From positions 1 to 17,185 of the forward strand of contig JBGUNJ010000020.1 in the NCBI GenBank assembly GCA_045117315.1: 17,185 nt of DNA, written 5' to 3'. Positions 7,717-15,517 of the stretch are shown piece by piece (the stretch's first letter is position 1; each line of letters opens with the position of its first letter). The notes beneath the pieces were generated by a model. That model had not been told where the DNA came from and did not search any database. It saw only the letters and a program-made list of their open reading frames with translations. The stretch comes from CAG-791 sp045117315 (lineage in GTDB: Bacteria; Bacillota; Clostridia; Lachnospirales; Lachnospiraceae). The position numbers and the translations under genes were made by a program.

Positions 7717-7765
7717 GCCCCGCGAATCCATGATATACGAAGCATATCAAGAGGATGAGCGGGGC
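7717..7765. other. Long composite hairpin in the groEL-rel gap
   Basis: Outer arms GCCCCGC (7717-7723) and GCGGGGC (7759-7765) enclose ATCC/GGAT (7726-7729 with 7753-7756) and TGATAT/ATATCA (7731-7736 with 7744-7749), with a 7-nt apical loop. Six A residues precede it and GATTTT follows. It could be a terminator on either strand, better on the minus strand. Alternatively it is the 5' part of a structured RNA that ends at 7962. Confidence 0.5.
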
Positions 7766-7799
7766 GATTTTCGAATATGGGGAGCATCGCGGGAGCGGG

Positions 7800-7918
7800 G
7801 CAGGGACCCTGCGGAGCCATGCCTGGAGCGTATACGTACCAGTCGGAGAAGGCTGTGCCCGTACGTTCGGATGTGCGGCTGTTTTGTGGAAATAATGATG
7901 ATTGGAAATAACGATGAT
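7800..7918 (+). ncRNA. Candidate structured non-coding segment (low confidence)
   Basis: This non-coding stretch has further complementary arms: GCAGGG/CCCTGC at 7800-7812 and ACGTAC (7834-7839) with GTACGT (7861-7866). A near-perfect 14-bp direct repeat follows at 7889-7902 and 7905-7918. It ends 10 nt before a strong plus-strand terminator. No matching promoter was found (TTGACA at 7689-7694 lacks a -10 at the right distance). It may simply be the 3' untranslated region of groESL. I recognise no known RNA family. Confidence 0.25.
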
Positions 7919-7927
7919 AATGATGGT

Positions 7928-7962
7928 CCCCATGGATTCGAATCAGAATCCGTGGGGTTTTT
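7928..7962 (+). terminator. Rho-independent terminator, plus strand
   Basis: Arms CCCCATGGATT (7928-7938) and AATCCGTGGGG (7947-7957) form an 11-bp stem with one G-U pair and an 8-nt loop, followed by TTTTT at 7958-7962. It lies about 300 nt after the groEL stop and is the best terminator for that operon or for a separate RNA. Confidence 0.85.
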
Positions 7963-8114
7963 GCGCAATGGCCCTGTGATGTAATATTGGGCAAAGGAAC
8001 AGTTATGTCCGGTACTGTCAAGAATCTTGCGCAAATTTAATTTCATATAAACCGCCTGGTGTCTTGATACCTGGGCGGACAAAGAGATATTGCGCCCTGC
8101 AGCGGACAAGGGGG

Positions 8115-8167
8115 AGCCGGAAGGGAAGATGCCGGCATTTCCCGGACCGGGCAGTCGGCTGTTTTTT
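8115..8167 (+). terminator. Second terminator-like structure upstream of rel
   Basis: AGCCG (8115-8119) and CGGCT (8156-8160) close a structure containing GGGAA/TTCCC and ATGCC/GGCAT pairings at about 8123-8143, followed by G and six T residues at 8162-8167. It lies between the terminator at 7928-7962 and the rel promoter, so any RNA it ends would have to begin in the 150 nt between them. A hairpin CCGCC/GGCGG lies at 8052-8078. The rest of 7963-8295 shows no gene. Confidence 0.5.
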
Positions 8168-8295
8168 CATCGATAGAAAATCAATCCGGGGTGAAAAGCC
8201 ATTTTTCGCTTATACGCTGGCCGGCGAGTGACCAAAAATACAGGATTTGAGCTGATTTTTAACAGAATTTAGGCAGGATTCTGTAAATCCACTGA

Positions 8296-8324
8296 TTGAC
8301 GAGTCGAACAAAACAGACTATAAT
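8296..8324 (+). promoter_or_regulatory. Promoter of the rel gene run
   Basis: TTGACG at 8296-8301 and a perfect TATAAT at 8319-8324 are separated by exactly 17 bp. This is the best vegetative promoter match in the window. Transcription from about 8331 gives a leader of about 113 nt before the rel ATG. It likely serves rel and possibly the four genes after it. Confidence 0.85.
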
Positions 8325-8443
8325 TGCTTTACTTTTATAGTTTTCAGGCAATAAGTCATCACTATAGTGCTGCGCCCAGTGTGCGGCGCTCGTCACTGAG
8401 TTTTTGTTATTGTATCACCGGGTTTTGTCGGCAGAGGTGTATC

Positions 8444-10765
8444 ATGAATGACATCAAAGGGCAGGTAGACACTGGAAGCAGGATCGCCATCGACACCGGT
8501 AAGATTGAGCGAATCGGAGAGTACCACTGTCCGGAGGACCTCTATCGGGATCTTATCGATCGTGTCAGGAAATATCATCCTTCCGATGATATAACGTTGA
8601 TTGAAAAAGCCTATGAAGTGGCGTGCAGAGCGCATACGGGGCAGTTGCGCAAATCCGGCGAGCCCTATATCATTCATCCGCTCTGTGTCGCGATCATCCT
8701 GGCTGAGCTGGAGATGGACAAGGAGACCATTGCTGCAGGCCTTCTTCATGATGTCGTAGAGGATACTGTTCTGACCAGGGAACAGATCGAAGCCAGTTTC
8801 GGATCGGATGTCGCCCTTCTGGTAGATGGAGTCACAAAGCTCAAAAAACTGAAGCTCTCCGGAGACTACGGGGACAAGTCACAGGTCCAGCAGGAAATGC
8901 AGGCCAGGAACCTGCGCAAGATGTTTCTTGCCATGGCTAAGGATATCCGGGTCATCCTGATCAAGCTTGCCGACCGCCTGCACAACATGCGCACGCTGGA
9001 ATTTATGCCGATTGACAAGCAGCAGCGCATTTCCCAGGAGACTGTCGACATTTACGCTCCGATCGCGGACCGTCTGGGTATTTCCAAGATCAAGGTCGAA
9101 CTGGATGACCTGTCTCTGAAATACTTATATCCTGATATCTATTTCGACCTTGTGGAAAAGGTTGAGCAGCGAAAGAGCGAGAGAGAGCACTATGTGCAGG
9201 AAATCGCGCAGGAGATCAAAAACCACATCAAAGAGGCCGGCATCGAAGGCACTGTGGACGGAAGGGTCAAGCACTTCTTCAGTATTTACCGGAAGATGGT
9301 CAATCAGAATAAATCCCTTGAGGAGATCTATGATCTTTTTGCCGTGCGCGTGATCGTCGGAACGATCCGGGACTGCTACGCTGTCCTTGGCACCATCCAT
9401 GAGATGTACAAGCCCATACCCGGCCGCTTTAAAGACTATATTGCCATGCCCAAGGCAAACATGTACCAGTCGCTGCACACGACGTTGATCGGTCCTGCCG
9501 GGCAGCCCTTTGAAATACAGATCCGCACCTACGATATGCACCGGGCCGCTGAATACGGTATCGCCGCCCACTGGAAGTATAAGGAAGCCGGCAGCAGCGA
9601 GAAGGTGGAAAAGACCCGCGAGGAAGAGAAGCTTGTCTGGCTGCGGCAGATTCTGGAGTGGCAGCAGGACATGTCCGACAACCGGGAATTCATGGACATT
9701 CTCAAGAGTGACCTGAATCTTTTCTCAGATGACGTCTATTGCTTCACGCCCCGCGGAGAGGTCAAGAACCTGCCTGCGGGATCCACAACGGTTGACTTTG
9801 CCTACGCGATCCACACAGCAGTGGGCAACCGCATGACCGGAGCCCGCGTCAACGACAAGCTGGTCCCCATTGATTATGTGATCAAAAACGGGGACAGGAT
9901 CGAGATCATGACCAGCGCCTCTTCCAAGGGACCCAGCCTGGACTGGCTCAGCTTTGCCAAGGCGGCTTCGACCAGGAACAAGATCAACCAGTGGTTCAAG
10001 CGCGAAAATAAAGAAGAGAATATCATCAAGGGACGTGAGCTGATCTACGCCTATGCCAAGACACACGGCCTCCACATGCACGAACTGGTCAAACCGGCAT
10101 ATGTGGATGTTGTCCTGCGCAAATACGGCTTCCGCGACTGGGAAGCTCTTCTGGCAGCGATCGGCCACGGCGGCATAAAGGAAGGACAGATCGTCAACAA
10201 GCTTGTCGACCTGCATGCGGAGGATCACAAACATCAGCTGACCAGCGAAGAGATCATCCAGCAGGTCCAGAATGAGAACCAGCACCCGCGCCGCAAGAGC
10301 GCCGAGGGTTCCGTCATCATCAAAGGGGCCGAGGGTCTCTCAATCCGCTTCTCCAAGTGCTGCAATCCGGTGCCGGGAGATGAAATCGTGGGATTTATCA
10401 CCCGCGGCAGAGGAATCTCCATCCACCGGAAAGACTGCAGTAATGTCACCAATCTCCCTGAAGAGGAGCTGAACAGGATCATTGAGGCTTCCTGGTCAGA
10501 AGGCGCCGAGCGGCGCAAAGAAGAAGGATTTATGGCCGAGATCAAGATCTATGCCAGGGACAGGAGCGGACTGCTCAACGAACTGACAAAGGTCTTCTCG
10601 GAAAAGGATATAAGCATTCTGAGGATTAGTTCGACTACCAGCAGACAGGGAATCGCTACCCTGACTCTTGGCTTTGAGGTCAAGAGCCGGCAGGAACTGC
10701 ACGATATTGTGAACCGTCTGCAGTCGATCCAGGATGTACAGGCAATCAAGAGAACCAACGGCTGA
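8444..10765 (+). CDS. rel: Bifunctional (p)ppGpp synthetase/hydrolase Rel
   Basis: The 773-aa enzyme makes and degrades the alarmone (p)ppGpp, setting the stringent response at the ribosome. Domains in order: HD hydrolase (about 45-200) with HP at 78-79, HDVVED at 102-107 and KLADRLHN at 175-181; synthetase (about 240-380) with YDLFAVR (D297), GRFKDYIAMPKAN (327-339) and FEIQIRT (E357); TGS (about 428-490); a helical region; a Cys/His zinc-finger-like domain with KCCNPVPGDEIVG; and a C-terminal ACT domain starting AEIKIYARDRSGLLNEL. The RFKD form and intact HD motif indicate a bifunctional enzyme rather than a synthetase-only RelA. The ATG at 8444 has AGAGGTG 6 nt upstream; the open frame extends further but contains the promoter region. 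First gene of a same-strand run ending in codY. Confidence 0.96.
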   Translation: MNDIKGQVDTGSRIAIDTGKIERIGEYHCPEDLYRDLIDRVRKYHPSDDITLIEKAYEVACRAHTGQLRKSGEPYIIHPLCVAIILAELEMDKETIAAGLLHDVVEDTVLTREQIEASFGSDVALLVDGVTKLKKLKLSGDYGDKSQVQQEMQARNLRKMFLAMAKDIRVILIKLADRLHNMRTLEFMPIDKQQRISQETVDIYAPIADRLGISKIKVELDDLSLKYLYPDIYFDLVEKVEQRKSEREHYVQEIAQEIKNHIKEAGIEGTVDGRVKHFFSIYRKMVNQNKSLEEIYDLFAVRVIVGTIRDCYAVLGTIHEMYKPIPGRFKDYIAMPKANMYQSLHTTLIGPAGQPFEIQIRTYDMHRAAEYGIAAHWKYKEAGSSEKVEKTREEEKLVWLRQILEWQQDMSDNREFMDILKSDLNLFSDDVYCFTPRGEVKNLPAGSTTVDFAYAIHTAVGNRMTGARVNDKLVPIDYVIKNGDRIEIMTSASSKGPSLDWLSFAKAASTRNKINQWFKRENKEENIIKGRELIYAYAKTHGLHMHELVKPAYVDVVLRKYGFRDWEALLAAIGHGGIKEGQIVNKLVDLHAEDHKHQLTSEEIIQQVQNENQHPRRKSAEGSVIIKGAEGLSIRFSKCCNPVPGDEIVGFITRGRGISIHRKDCSNVTNLPEEELNRIIEASWSEGAERRKEEGFMAEIKIYARDRSGLLNELTKVFSEKDISILRISSTTSRQGIATLTLGFEVKSRQELHDIVNRLQSIQDVQAIKRTNG

Positions 10766-10815
10766 CGCGGCAGGCGAAAGCCTGCAGGCTTGTCCTGCAT
10801 TTCCCGCCCGTCAGC
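10761..10815 (+). other. Branched hairpin at the rel 3' end
   Basis: GCTGACG (10761-10767, overlapping the rel stop) pairs with CGTCAGC (10809-10815). Inside, GCAGGC/GCCTGC (10770-10785) closes on a GAAA tetraloop. No T-run follows, so it is not a standard terminator. It may act as an RNA processing or stability element within the transcript. Confidence 0.4.
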
Positions 10816-10873
10816 TGACAGGGTTGCGGCGGCGGATGCGTCAATTGATTTTTAAATGAAAGGATTTGCGCTT

Positions 10874-11521
10874 ATGGATAAGGGGCATGCTGAAATAAAA
10901 GTCAACTGTTTTGTGGTCGGCATGGTTCAGACGAATTTTTACTTCCTCTACAGAGAGGGAAGCAGTGAAACAGTCGTGTTTGACCCTGCGGATATGGGTG
11001 ACAGGCTGTATGAGGAACTGACCAAAAGGGGACTTGAGGTCAAGGCTATTATGCTGACACACGCCCACTTCGATCACATCATGGGACTTGATGCCCTGAA
11101 AAAAAGGACGGGAGCTCCTGTTTATGCCTGCATACATGAGAAGCGCCTGTGCGAGTCCCATAAGCTCAATCAGTCCGGTTCGATCGGACGTCCCTGCACG
11201 GTTGAGGTCGATCATTATCTTGAAGACGGCGAGGAAGTGACCCTTGCCGGCATCACTATGCGCACGATCTTTACCCCGGGCCACACCGAGGGCAGCTGTG
11301 CCTATTACATCGAGGACGGGCATATTCTGATCAGCGGCGACACCCTGTTCGAGGGCTCGATCGGCAGGTCCGACCTGCCCACCGGCGATCAGGAGACCCT
11401 GTTCAATTCCATCCGGACAAAGCTTTATACACTTCCCGATGATACGGCTGTTTTTTCGGGACACGGCAATGAGACCACGATCGGATATGAAAAGAAGCAC
11501 AACTGGTTTGTGCGCGCGTGA
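10874..11521 (+). CDS. MBL-fold metallo-hydrolase (glyoxalase II-like)
   Basis: The 215-aa cytoplasmic protein is a metallo-beta-lactamase fold hydrolase of the short, glyoxalase II-like (YcbL-type) group. Zinc ligands are all present: THAHFDH with H63, H65, D67 and H68, then H137 in PGHTEGS, D156 in SGDTLF and H197 in SGHGNET. The length (about 210 aa) fits this group, which lacks the C-terminal substrate domain of true glyoxalase II. The substrate is therefore not known from sequence; thioester hydrolysis is one possibility. The ATG at 10874 is preferred to the in-frame ATG at 10856: AAAGGA at 10859-10864 sits 9 nt upstream of 10874, while nothing like a ribosome binding site precedes 10856. 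It follows rel by 108 nt, an order common in Firmicutes. Confidence 0.9.
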   Translation: MDKGHAEIKVNCFVVGMVQTNFYFLYREGSSETVVFDPADMGDRLYEELTKRGLEVKAIMLTHAHFDHIMGLDALKKRTGAPVYACIHEKRLCESHKLNQSGSIGRPCTVEVDHYLEDGEEVTLAGITMRTIFTPGHTEGSCAYYIEDGHILISGDTLFEGSIGRSDLPTGDQETLFNSIRTKLYTLPDDTAVFSGHGNETTIGYEKKHNWFVRA

Positions 11522-11703
11522 GTGCTGACAGTGCTCACGCATCTGCCGATGGATAACAACTATGATGTTACTATTCACGCCCTATCGAGGGCGTGACTGT
11601 AACTTGCGTTCGCCCATGCCAAATACGCTTCGCGAATGGGGCGAACTCCGTTCCACTCGGGTTTTTGCGCTGAAAATCGCGCAAAAACGCCTCGAATTCG
11701 AGG
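11516..11703. repeat. Cluster of four inverted repeats between the hydrolase gene and hemZ
   Basis: Four inverted repeats and one palindrome are packed into 188 nt: GCGTGAG/CTCACGC (11516-11522 and 11534-11540, overlapping the upstream stop codon); TCACGCCC/GGGCGTGA (11575-11582 and 11589-11596); GTTCGCCC/GGGCGAAC (11608-11615 and 11639-11646); GTTTTTGCGC/GCGCAAAAAC (11661-11670 and 11679-11688); and the 14-bp palindrome CCTCGAATTCGAGG (11690-11703). None has a terminator-like T-run on the plus strand. It could be an intergenic repeat element or a folded leader for hemZ. No gene lies in it. Confidence 0.7.
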
Positions 11704-11722
11704 GAGTCTGTATTGTAACACT

Positions 11723-13207
11723 ATGATCACTGTAATTGAAAATATTGAATTATACCGCTATGAGATCCACTCTCTGCTAAAGGCTTTTTATCCCCGGGAG
11801 GACGTCAAAGTCCTCACTGCCGGGGATGCCGCCGGTAATCGCAAGTACCAGCAGATCGCAAAGGAGCCTTTCATGAGGGTGGTTTTTGCGGATACGGAAG
11901 TCACGGCCTCCTTCTGCGACGGGAGCGATACCCGCTCCGCCACAGCGGAAAATGGACTGTCCTATGCCCGAAAGAGCCCGGAACTGAAGACCGCCGTCAA
12001 GCATCTGCTATACGGCATGCTGGCGGACAGGGAGGGACGGACCCTGCCCTGGGGAGAGCTGATCGGGATCCGGCCTACTAAAATCGCCATGCAGTCCCTG
12101 CTGCAGGGGAAAAGCATAGAAGAGGCTGCCTCGCTGATGATGCGGGATCATCTTGTGAGCCGGGAAAAGGCTCTTTTGTCCGCGCAGATCGCTCAGCGTG
12201 AAAGAGAGATTCTGTCAGGGATCCACTATGAAAACGCATACAGCCTCTATGTCGGTATCCCTTTCTGTCCGACGACCTGTCTGTACTGTTCTTTCCCCTC
12301 TTTTAACCTGGCGCTATGGAAAGACCGTGTGGACCAATATCTGGACGCGTTGGAAAAAGAGATGAGAGATGCCTCCCGTCTGATGGAAGGCCGTGTACTG
12401 GACACGGTCTATATCGGAGGCGGAACCCCTACCACCCTGGAGCCGCCGCAGCTGGAACGTCTTTTTTCCATGCTGGAGACCTGCTTCCCCATGGAAGGAA
12501 TCGAAGAGTTCACGATCGAAGCGGGACGGCCGGACAGCATCACGGAGGAAAAACTGAAAGTCATCAAAAACCACCATGTGACAAGGATCAGCGTCAATCC
12601 CCAGACTATGAATGAGGAGACGCTGCGTCTGATCGGACGCAGGCACACTGTGGATGAGGTGAGACAGGCCTTTGCCATGTGCCGCAGCGCAGGATTTGAC
12701 AACATCAACATGGACATCATACTTGGCCTTCCCGAAGAGACAGAAGAGGATGTGGCGAATACGCTGAGGGAGATTGAGAAACTCTCACCCGACAGTCTCA
12801 CAGTCCATTCCCTGGCTCTCAAGAGAGGCTCCCGCATGCAGAAGTATATCGAGCAGAAGGGTTTTTCTTCTATAAATAATACGGATGGATGCATGGAACT
12901 GGCCGCCCGGGCGGCAGCCGGCATGGGGATGGAACCCTATTACCTGTACAGGCAGAAAAACATATCCGGTAATCTTGAGAACGTCGGATATGCCCGTCCC
13001 GGAAAAGCCGGAATGTACAACATCCTTATCATGGAGGAAAAGCAGTCGATCCTGGCGCTGGGAGCGGGCAGTATTTCCAAGGCCGTCTTCCCCGGGGGCC
13101 GGATCGAGCGCAGCGACAACTGCAAGGACGTCGCCACATATATAGAGACCATCGATGAGATGATCGAACGAAAGCACAGACTCGGAATCGGGTCCTGTGA
13201 GAACTGA
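11723..13207 (+). CDS. hemZ: HemZ, oxygen-independent coproporphyrinogen dehydrogenase-like radical SAM protein
   Basis: The 494-aa product fits HemZ (about 500 aa in Bacillus subtilis), a HemN-related radical SAM enzyme assigned to anaerobic oxidation of coproporphyrinogen III. An N-terminal HemZ-type region of about 170 residues (starting MITVIENIELYRYEIHSLLK) precedes the radical SAM core. The iron-sulphur cluster motif is C-P-T-T-C-L-Y-C with C182, C186 and C189, in the CX3CX2C form. GGGTP at 232-236 and GLPEETEEDV further on are typical of the HemN/HemZ group. The enzymatic role in heme synthesis is not proven for many clostridial members, and no other heme gene is nearby. The ATG at 11723 is chosen by similarity; its ribosome binding site is poor (GGGAG 16 nt away). 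The frame stays open upstream into the repeat cluster. Confidence 0.9.
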   Translation: MITVIENIELYRYEIHSLLKAFYPREDVKVLTAGDAAGNRKYQQIAKEPFMRVVFADTEVTASFCDGSDTRSATAENGLSYARKSPELKTAVKHLLYGMLADREGRTLPWGELIGIRPTKIAMQSLLQGKSIEEAASLMMRDHLVSREKALLSAQIAQREREILSGIHYENAYSLYVGIPFCPTTCLYCSFPSFNLALWKDRVDQYLDALEKEMRDASRLMEGRVLDTVYIGGGTPTTLEPPQLERLFSMLETCFPMEGIEEFTIEAGRPDSITEEKLKVIKNHHVTRISVNPQTMNEETLRLIGRRHTVDEVRQAFAMCRSAGFDNINMDIILGLPEETEEDVANTLREIEKLSPDSLTVHSLALKRGSRMQKYIEQKGFSSINNTDGCMELAARAAAGMGMEPYYLYRQKNISGNLENVGYARPGKAGMYNILIMEEKQSILALGAGSISKAVFPGGRIERSDNCKDVATYIETIDEMIERKHRLGIGSCEN

Positions 13208-13257
13208 TACAGAAATAAAAAGAAACTGACAGGATAAGCACAGCTGTTCAGACCCTG

Positions 13258-13305
13258 TCTCCCGCCCGCTTCAGGAGGGAGAGAACAGGCGGGGGCTTTT
13301 GCCCC
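13258..13305 (+). other. Folded spacer between hemZ and topA
   Basis: Competing pairings are visible: TCTCCC (13258-13263) with GGGAGA (13277-13282); CCCGCC (13261-13266) with GGCGGG (13288-13293); and GGGGC (13292-13296) with GCCCC (13301-13305) around a TTTT loop. The last sits just before the topA start. The arms overlap, so not all can form together. This may be a weak attenuator or simply a GC-rich spacer. Confidence 0.35.
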
Positions 13306-13316
13306 TGCAGGGAAAT

Positions 13317-15512
13317 ATGGAAAAGGAAACCGGTAGACAATTTATGGCTGGAAGTCGAAAAAAACAAAATCTGGTAATTGTGGAGTCACCTGCCAAGGTG
13401 AAGACGATCAAAAAATTCCTGGGGTCCTCTTATGAGGTCGCCGCATCCAACGGACATGTCAGAGACCTGCCCAAGAGCAAGATGGGAATTGATATTGAGC
13501 ATGATTATGAACCTCGCTATATCACGATCCGCGGCAAAGGGGAATTGCTCTCCGGACTGAGGAAACTCGTCAAAAAGGCGGACCGCATTTATCTCGCGAC
13601 GGACCCTGACCGCGAGGGGGAAGCTATATCATGGCACCTCAAAGCTGCATTGAAACTGGATGACACCAAGGACAAGCAGGTGTCCAGGATCACCTTCAAT
13701 GAGATCACAAAAAAGGCAGTCACGGAATCTCTCAAGAACGCGAGGGATATTGACATGAATCTGGTGGATGCCCAGCAGACCCGCCGTATTCTGGACCGCA
13801 TGGTCGGTTATGAGATTTCTCCTGTTTTATGGGAGAAGGTCAAGAGAGGGCTCTCCGCAGGACGAGTGCAGTCCGTTGCCCTGCGTATGATCGCGGACCG
13901 CGAGGATGAAATCAACTCTTTCATTCCGCAGGAGTACTGGTCTCTGGATGTGACCTTCAAAGTCGAAGGGAGCACCAAGCCCCTGACAGCCCGATATTAC
14001 GGCGAAGCGGGGCAGGACGGCAAGCCGGTCCGCGTCGAACTGGGCAATGAAGAGCAGACCATGCGGATCGTAAAGGGACTCGAAGGAGGATCCTTCTCCA
14101 TCCGTGAGATCCGCCGCTCCGAGAGAACTCGCAAATCACCTCTGCCCTTCACTACCTCCACACTGCAGCAGGAGGCCAGCAAGGTCCTGAATTTCTCCAC
14201 CCAGAAGACCATGAGGATCGCCCAGCAGCTCTATGAAGGCGTCGAGGTAAAAGGCCAGGGCACGGTTGCCCTGATTACCTACCTGAGAACGGACAGTGTG
14301 CGTGTGTCTGATGAGGCGCAGGCTTCAGCCGTGGCTTTCATCGGGGAGAACTACGGTCAGCAGTACGTTATGGAGCAGGCCAGGGAAGACAAAAAGAACG
14401 GAAAGGTGCAGGATGCCCATGAGGCGATCCGCCCGACAGACGTGTACCGTCTTCCGGCACAGATTAAGGACTCCCTATCCAGGGAACAGTTCCGTCTCTA
14501 TCAGCTGATCTGGAAGAGGTTTGTGGCCAGCCGCATGAGCGCCGCCAGATACGAGACCACACAGGTCAGAATCGTTGGTTCACCGGCGGATACAGGATCT
14601 TCTGCCGCTGCAGAGGGAGAAAGATTCCCCGATCAGTTCTTCACGGTTTCGGCTTCCAGGCTTTTGTTTGAAGGCTATCAGAAGGTCTATATAGAGGACG
14701 AGGAGGAGAAGAGTCCTGTCCTTGGCAAGGGGCTTGACGAAAGCAGTACCCTCACCCTGCAGGAGTTTGATCCCAGACAGCACTTCACCCAGCCTGCCCC
14801 CCACTATACGGAGGCATCTTTAGTCCGGGCTCTGGAGGAGCAGGGAATCGGCAGACCCAGCACCTATGCCCCGACGATTACCACGATCCTGGCCCGCCGC
14901 TATATTGTCAAAGAAGAGAAAAATCTCTACCTGACGGAGCTGGGAGACATAGTCAACGGGATCATGAAAGAGGCTTTCCCTTCGATCGTTGACCCTATGT
15001 TCACAGCCAATATGGAGGCACTCCTGGATGGCATAGCCGACGGACACGTCCGCTGGAAGACTGTCATCGAGAATTTTTATCCCGATCTCCATGAAGCTGT
15101 TCTTCAGGCCGAAAAGACTCTGGAAAAAGTACATATCGCGGACGAAGAGACTGAAGAAATCTGCGAAAACTGCGGCAGACATATGGTCATCAAATATGGA
15201 CCGCACGGCAAGTTCCTGGCATGCCCCGGCTTCCCGGAATGCCACAACACAAAACCTTATTATGAAAAGATCGGGGTCGAGTGCCCCAAATGCGGGAAAG
15301 ATATCATAGTCAGAATGTCCAAGAAAGGCCGGAGATATTACGGCTGTATGGGAAACCCTGAATGTGATTTCATGGTCTGGCAGAAGCCATCCCCGGAAAA
15401 ATGCCCCCGCTGCGGCGGACTGATGCTTGAAAAAGGAAACCGCCTTGTATGCGCGGACAGTGAGTGCGGATTTGTCAAGAACCGCGGTGAATCGGAAGAG
15501 GAGCAGAGGTGA
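13317..15512 (+). CDS. topA: DNA topoisomerase I (type IA)
   Basis: The 731-aa enzyme relaxes negatively supercoiled DNA by cutting one strand through a 5'-phosphotyrosine. The Toprim domain shows NLVIVESPAK (E24) and the metal-binding TDPDREGEA (D96, D98, E100). The active-site tyrosine is Y322 in ITYLRTDS. The gate region includes GIGRPSTYAPTI at 510-521. The C-terminus has three four-cysteine zinc ribbons: C616/C619/C636/C642, C656/C659/C677/C683 and C696/C699/C712/C717. Two starts are possible. ATG 13317 has AGGG only 4 nt upstream; ATG 13344 (giving 722 aa, MAGSRKK) is closer to where relatives begin but has its AAGGA 16 nt away. The choice affects only nine residues. The stop codon lies 5 nt before the codY ATG, so the two are almost certainly co-transcribed. 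Confidence 0.96.
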   Translation: MEKETGRQFMAGSRKKQNLVIVESPAKVKTIKKFLGSSYEVAASNGHVRDLPKSKMGIDIEHDYEPRYITIRGKGELLSGLRKLVKKADRIYLATDPDREGEAISWHLKAALKLDDTKDKQVSRITFNEITKKAVTESLKNARDIDMNLVDAQQTRRILDRMVGYEISPVLWEKVKRGLSAGRVQSVALRMIADREDEINSFIPQEYWSLDVTFKVEGSTKPLTARYYGEAGQDGKPVRVELGNEEQTMRIVKGLEGGSFSIREIRRSERTRKSPLPFTTSTLQQEASKVLNFSTQKTMRIAQQLYEGVEVKGQGTVALITYLRTDSVRVSDEAQASAVAFIGENYGQQYVMEQAREDKKNGKVQDAHEAIRPTDVYRLPAQIKDSLSREQFRLYQLIWKRFVASRMSAARYETTQVRIVGSPADTGSSAAAEGERFPDQFFTVSASRLLFEGYQKVYIEDEEEKSPVLGKGLDESSTLTLQEFDPRQHFTQPAPHYTEASLVRALEEQGIGRPSTYAPTITTILARRYIVKEEKNLYLTELGDIVNGIMKEAFPSIVDPMFTANMEALLDGIADGHVRWKTVIENFYPDLHEAVLQAEKTLEKVHIADEETEEICENCGRHMVIKYGPHGKFLACPGFPECHNTKPYYEKIGVECPKCGKDIIVRMSKKGRRYYGCMGNPECDFMVWQKPSPEKCPRCGGLMLEKGNRLVCADSECGFVKNRGESEEEQR

Positions 15513-15517
15513 AAAAT

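Noticed and set aside
7661..7984. Short open frames on both strands in the groEL-rel gap
   Set aside because: They run across hairpins and a terminator, lack ribosome binding sites, and their translations are low in hydrophobic core residues and unlike any protein I know.
11636..11722. N-terminal extension of HemZ
   Set aside because: The residues come from the inverted-repeat cluster and no better ribosome binding site is found there.
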